Source: Crocinitomicaceae bacterium (GTDB taxonomy: Bacteria > Bacteroidota > Bacteroidia > Flavobacteriales_G > Salibacteraceae). From it: 64,000 nucleotides of DNA. The stretch's first letter is position 1, and the number at the start of each line of letters is the position of its first letter. Of the stretch, positions 60,918 through 64,000 are shown in pieces. The position numbers were made by a program, and so were the translations under genes. The stretch spans positions 1-64,000 of the forward strand of contig PAVO01000041.1 in the NCBI GenBank assembly GCA_002713215.1, in the 5' to 3' direction. The notes below the pieces were generated by a model. That model saw only the letters and a program-made list of their open reading frames with translations, was not told the DNA's origin and ran no database searches.

Positions 60918-62800
60918 GACTTAACGTAATTGTAGAAAGTAAGCCGGACCAGGGTTCCTGATCTTTTCTCAGGATTCCATCCCAGGTTAATCACTTCCAG
61001 TTTATTATCCATTCCCTGCCAACGTTTGAGGTATGCTAGCCTATCCTTAATTAATTGCATTCCTCGAGGTCGCAAACTGTTGCCACTTTCGGCAGTATTT
61101 ATCCCCTTACCATTGTCCTCTATTTCCAGAATCAGTTGTCTATCGGCCTTCTTTACCTTTACGTGTACCTTACCTCCCGATTTCATTTCCCGAAGCCCAT
61201 GTTCTATCGCGTTTTCAATAAACGGTTGAATAATCATAGTAGGAATTTTGATCTGATGAGTCCGGAGCTCCCCGTCGACATCAATTTCGTATTTAAATTT
61301 CTCTTCAAACCGAAGTTCTTGAAGGCTTAGGTACAACTCCACCAATTTTATTTCCTGAACCAATGTTGTGAAATCGAGCGAGGAGTTCTCTAAAATCATT
61401 CGCATAAGGGTTGAAAAACTGGAAAGGTAATTTCCAGCTGTTATTGGATCATTCTCGAAAATCACTCCTTGAATCGCTCCCAGGGAATTGTACAAAAAAT
61501 GGGGATTAATTTGCGCCCTAAGCAAACGATGTTCAACTTCCATTTGTTTTTTTTCCGACTGAGATTTTGTTAGTCGAAACCGAATAAGGGCAATGGCAAT
61601 TATCGTTAGCAACAGAATGATAGCCAATATTAAAAGCCAGTTTCGGTATTCCTCTTTTACTTTGGCTAATTCAGCATTAGCCTTTAGGGTTTTTATTTCT
61701 TGTTCCTTTTTTTGAATTTCATATTTCTTTTCGAAATTGGCTAGTTCTCTTATTTTTTCAACGGTAGCCAACGAGTCTTTAAGGTTCATCCACAACCGAA
61801 GGTATTTGTTAGATAATTCATAGTCTCCATTTTGGTCGTAGTGCAATGAAAGGTTGTCGTAAGCAGAAGAATAGAACTTAAGCTGGTCATATTTCTTAAT
61901 CACTTCTAAAGCTTTTAAATCATAGTAAACTGCAGAATCTGGCTTTTGGCTGTGGGCGTAAACTCTTGCAATGGTTAGTAGCGTGATCACCCGAGTCTCT
62001 GAACCAATACAATCTACAGATTTACAACTCAATGCTTGTTTACAATAAGGAATGGCTTCAGACTGCTTGCCTTTTAAATCCAGAATTTGGCAAATAGCGC
62101 TATTCATTGATGCCATAAAATAATTTGCTCCTTCTCTTTTGGCCATTTTGAGCACTCTCTGGTAAACCACCAATGCACTATCGTACTTTTTCTCTATAAG
62201 AAAGATATCTCCTAGCTTAGCCAATGGAATCATAGATCGTGCACTATCTTTACGGTAGGTGTCCGTATTAAACGACTCTCTAAGAACCTGCCTGGCCAGG
62301 CCATAATCGTTTAGAAATACGTAGTTGGTTGATAAAGACAACAGCGCATCTGATTTGCCTTTCGAATCATCAATGCTGTCATAAATCCCGATCGATTCTA
62401 ATAGTTCTTGTATGGCTAAGGCATATTGACCTAAAGTAGAATGATATACCCCACCCGATATTTTTAATGCTTCGGCCCGATGGTACAGGTTTTCAGCAGA
62501 GTTTGCCAACTCTAAATACCTGGAAACGGTTAAACCCAAACTATCGAAACCGGACATTCTCTGATAACACCTACACAGTGTCCGTAGTCCTCTAAGTTGT
62601 ACTGCAGTATCATTTTGACTTTCTGCATACAACAGCAATTCTTTTGTTAGCAGCAAAGCACTATCCAAATCACTCAACCACAAAGACTGTATCTCAGTAT
62701 AAGCCTCTTCTACTCTTGCACTATCACAACCCTGGCTATGGAGGCATTTGAATTGCCCAATCAGTAGTACGATTAGAACTATACATTTTAAATTAGCCAT
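60914..62800 (-). CDS. TPR-repeat LytS-type sensor histidine kinase
   Basis: A 628-residue protein: signal peptide (GQFKCLHSQG), TPR-like repeats (about 60-340, e.g. GDIFLIEKKYDSALVVYQRV), a coiled coil (EIRELANFEKKYEIQKKEQE), one membrane helix (WLLILAIILLLTIIAIALIR), then the His_kinase domain (LRAQINPHFLYNSLGAIQGV) and HATPase (IQPFIENAIEHGLREMKSGG). It senses an unknown signal through a periplasmic TPR solenoid and passes phosphate to the overlapping LytTR regulator. Confidence 0.93.
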   Translation of the reverse strand: MANLKCIVLIVLLIGQFKCLHSQGCDSARVEEAYTEIQSLWLSDLDSALLLTKELLLYAESQNDTAVQLRGLRTLCRCYQRMSGFDSLGLTVSRYLELANSAENLYHRAEALKISGGVYHSTLGQYALAIQELLESIGIYDSIDDSKGKSDALLSLSTNYVFLNDYGLARQVLRESFNTDTYRKDSARSMIPLAKLGDIFLIEKKYDSALVVYQRVLKMAKREGANYFMASMNSAICQILDLKGKQSEAIPYCKQALSCKSVDCIGSETRVITLLTIARVYAHSQKPDSAVYYDLKALEVIKKYDQLKFYSSAYDNLSLHYDQNGDYELSNKYLRLWMNLKDSLATVEKIRELANFEKKYEIQKKEQEIKTLKANAELAKVKEEYRNWLLILAIILLLTIIAIALIRFRLTKSQSEKKQMEVEHRLLRAQINPHFLYNSLGAIQGVIFENDPITAGNYLSSFSTLMRMILENSSLDFTTLVQEIKLVELYLSLQELRFEEKFKYEIDVDGELRTHQIKIPTMIIQPFIENAIEHGLREMKSGGKVHVKVKKADRQLILEIEDNGKGINTAESGNSLRPRGMQLIKDRLAYLKRWQGMDNKLEVINLGWNPEKRSGTLVRLTFYNYVKS

Positions 62801-62976
62801 TGCAACAGTTACATTGCAAGGCTAGTGAATTATTTTGATGATATTCAATAAATCGATTTACGCTAAATCAATTTATATCATCGAAAAATAAAACTGGAAA
62901 GTGACGATGGAAAGTATATGGAGGCTAACCACCAGGGCTTGCTGTACTCCTTAATTAAATTATGTTTTATCGATTG

Positions 62977-63618
62977 TTAATATTCAATAGCATCTCCACA
63001 TTCATCCTTAGACGGATCAATTCCACACGTAGAGCTATCGTCTTTAAAAAACCAGTTAAATTTATTGCACTTTATCTTGTTGATTTTATCGTGTAATTCA
63101 ATGCCGATATTAGGTTCTGTAATCTCGCCATCCTTGAAATTTTTATTAAACCCGGGTAAGGAAAAGGATTCTACAATCTCGCTTCCATCCCTGGGAAACC
63201 GGTCTTGAGCAGCAGCTAAAACGCTGGCACCGCCTCTACCACCTGGAGATGTAGCCATCAAGAAAACGGGTTTTTCTCCAAACACTTTTCTCCCAGGAAT
63301 TCTGGATAACCAATCGTAGATATTCTTAAAGGCGGCACTGTAACTTCCATTATGTTCAGCCAGGGAAACCAGGAGCAAATCTGCATTATCAATGGCTGAA
63401 GCCAACTCACTTATTTTGTTGGGTATTCCACCATCGCGTTCCTTGTCAACACTAAAAATATCAACTTCAAAGTCATTTAAATCCAACAGCTCTACACTTG
63501 CGGGGTCAAAAAATGAACTTACATGTTTAACCAACTTTTTATTGATAGACTCCCTACTGCTACTTCCTGCAAAACCTACTATTTTCAAACCGTTGTTCCC
63601 CTTTAAAATCTCACGCAA
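62977..63618 (-). CDS. NADPH-dependent FMN reductase / flavodoxin-like quinone reductase
   Basis: A 203- to 213-residue flavodoxin-fold protein: LKIVGFAGSSSRESINKKLV is the N-terminal FMN-phosphate loop, LLLVSLAEHNGSYSAAFKNI and ATSPGGRGGASVLAAAQDRF are the FMN_red family's other flavin-binding loops. A short C-terminal extension carries two Cys (STCGIDPSKDECG). No ATG is available; TTG at 63618 or at 63588 is the start, the latter giving the family N-terminus. Electron acceptor unknown (quinone, azo compound, chromate or FMN). Confidence 0.88.
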   Translation of the reverse strand: MREILKGNNGLKIVGFAGSSSRESINKKLVKHVSSFFDPASVELLDLNDFEVDIFSVDKERDGGIPNKISELASAIDNADLLLVSLAEHNGSYSAAFKNIYDWLSRIPGRKVFGEKPVFLMATSPGGRGGASVLAAAQDRFPRDGSEIVESFSLPGFNKNFKDGEITEPNIGIELHDKINKIKCNKFNWFFKDDSSTCGIDPSKDECGDAIEY

Positions 63619-63813
63619 TGTTACTCCAATTTAACCAAATTAATTGACTCGGAATTGACACTAAATCTTAAACCATTTTGTTGAGTTTTTCAATTTTAAG
63701 AAAGTATTAAGATTTGGTGCCTTTAGCATTGGTAACCAACCGCTGGGAATAATTGTTCAGGCCGAATTTGTGTTCACTCCTATATTCGACACCAATTCTA
63801 AAAAATTTAAAAC

Positions 63814-64000
63814 ATGCGCTGGTCCATTATTCTATTTATGAGTTTGGTATTGTTCCATTCCAATTCTCTTTTTGCTCAACAAACACTAACTGCTACCACT
63901 CCTATGGTAAGCCCTAAGGCTTCAATTTCTCAAACTGTGGGAATTACTAAAATTGAAGTTATCTACTCCCGCCCTGCGGTAAGAGAGCGGCAAGTATGGG
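63814..64000 (+). CDS. DUF2911 secreted protein, partial (cut by window edge)
   Basis: The first 62 codons of a gene that runs off the right edge. A signal peptide (WSIILFMSLVLFHSNSLFAQ) precedes SPKASISQTVGITKIEVIYS and RPAVRERQ, the opening signature of DUF2911, a Bacteroidota periplasmic family of unknown function. The ATG at 63814 is the only start that includes the signal peptide. Confidence 0.8.
   Translation, partial: MRWSIILFMSLVLFHSNSLFAQQTLTATTPMVSPKASISQTVGITKIEVIYSRPAVRERQVW

Noticed and set aside
1-64000. CRISPR arrays, tRNA and rRNA genes
   Set aside because: No regularly spaced repeats, cloverleaf-like sequences with a conserved T-arm, or rRNA motifs were noticed when reading both strands; this is by eye, so a short tRNA could still be missed.

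Overview
The window looks like a chromosomal segment of a Bacteroidota bacterium, most likely a marine Flavobacteriales-type organism. The evidence is type IX secretion (T9SS) C-terminal sorting domains on three proteins, a TonB receptor with a carboxypeptidase-like N-domain next to a DUF4249 lipoprotein, HYC_CC_PP, DUF3347, DUF2911 and haem_bd families, LytS/LytTR two-component systems, AT-rich intergenes without Shine-Dalgarno motifs, and several TTG starts. Family-level placement is not possible from this alone. No tRNA, rRNA, CRISPR array or intact transposase was seen.

Region 1 (1-25.7 kb, all minus strand) is a heavy-metal, chiefly copper/silver, resistance and stress island. It holds a CopB-type P-ATPase (CPH motif), a CusA/CusC/CusB tripartite efflux operon, HMA-domain and His-rich periplasmic proteins, an HMA-AraC fusion regulator, DUF3347 lipoproteins, haem proteins and a porin. 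Mixed in are a universal stress protein, an ATP-cone/PD-(D/E)xK protein and a dicarboxylate symporter joined by 4-base overlaps. Two T9SS cargo proteins (an M43 metalloprotease and an LVIVD-repeat protein) and a K+ channel are interleaved. The island is decaying in places: I find a broken PRPP synthetase, a broken lipoprotein, a broken SHOCT protein and a decayed HMA-like leader.

Region 2 (25.9-31.5 kb) has a DUF4249 lipoprotein and a TonB-dependent receptor, divergent from a LytS-type kinase and LytTR regulator pair.

Region 3 (31.5-46.7 kb, minus strand) is the most interesting part. It is one compact array encoding 2-oxoacid:ferredoxin oxidoreductase KorA and KorB, an 842-residue PFOR-like protein ending in a ferredoxin, RnfB, a 1235-residue PFOR-like protein with two Fe-S motifs, RnfC, RnfD, RnfG, RnfE, RnfA and a 59-residue Cys-rich membrane protein. 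The two large PFOR-like proteins resemble each other and lack a recognisable thiamine-diphosphate motif, so they look like non-catalytic electron-transfer or scaffold subunits wired between KorAB and the Rnf ion pump.

Region 4 (46.7-64 kb) is mixed. It contains an ECF sigma/membrane protein/CpxP-like metal-sensor set (plus strand), a TPR kinase/NarL regulator pair, a four-gene caspase cassette bounded by strong hairpins, a CopD-like membrane protein, a PUA-like protein, an ADP-forming acyl-CoA synthetase, a cytochrome b561, a Rho-binding antiterminator (Rof), a Ycf48-like T9SS protein, a LytS/LytTR pair, an NADPH-dependent FMN reductase and the start of a DUF2911 gene cut by the window edge.
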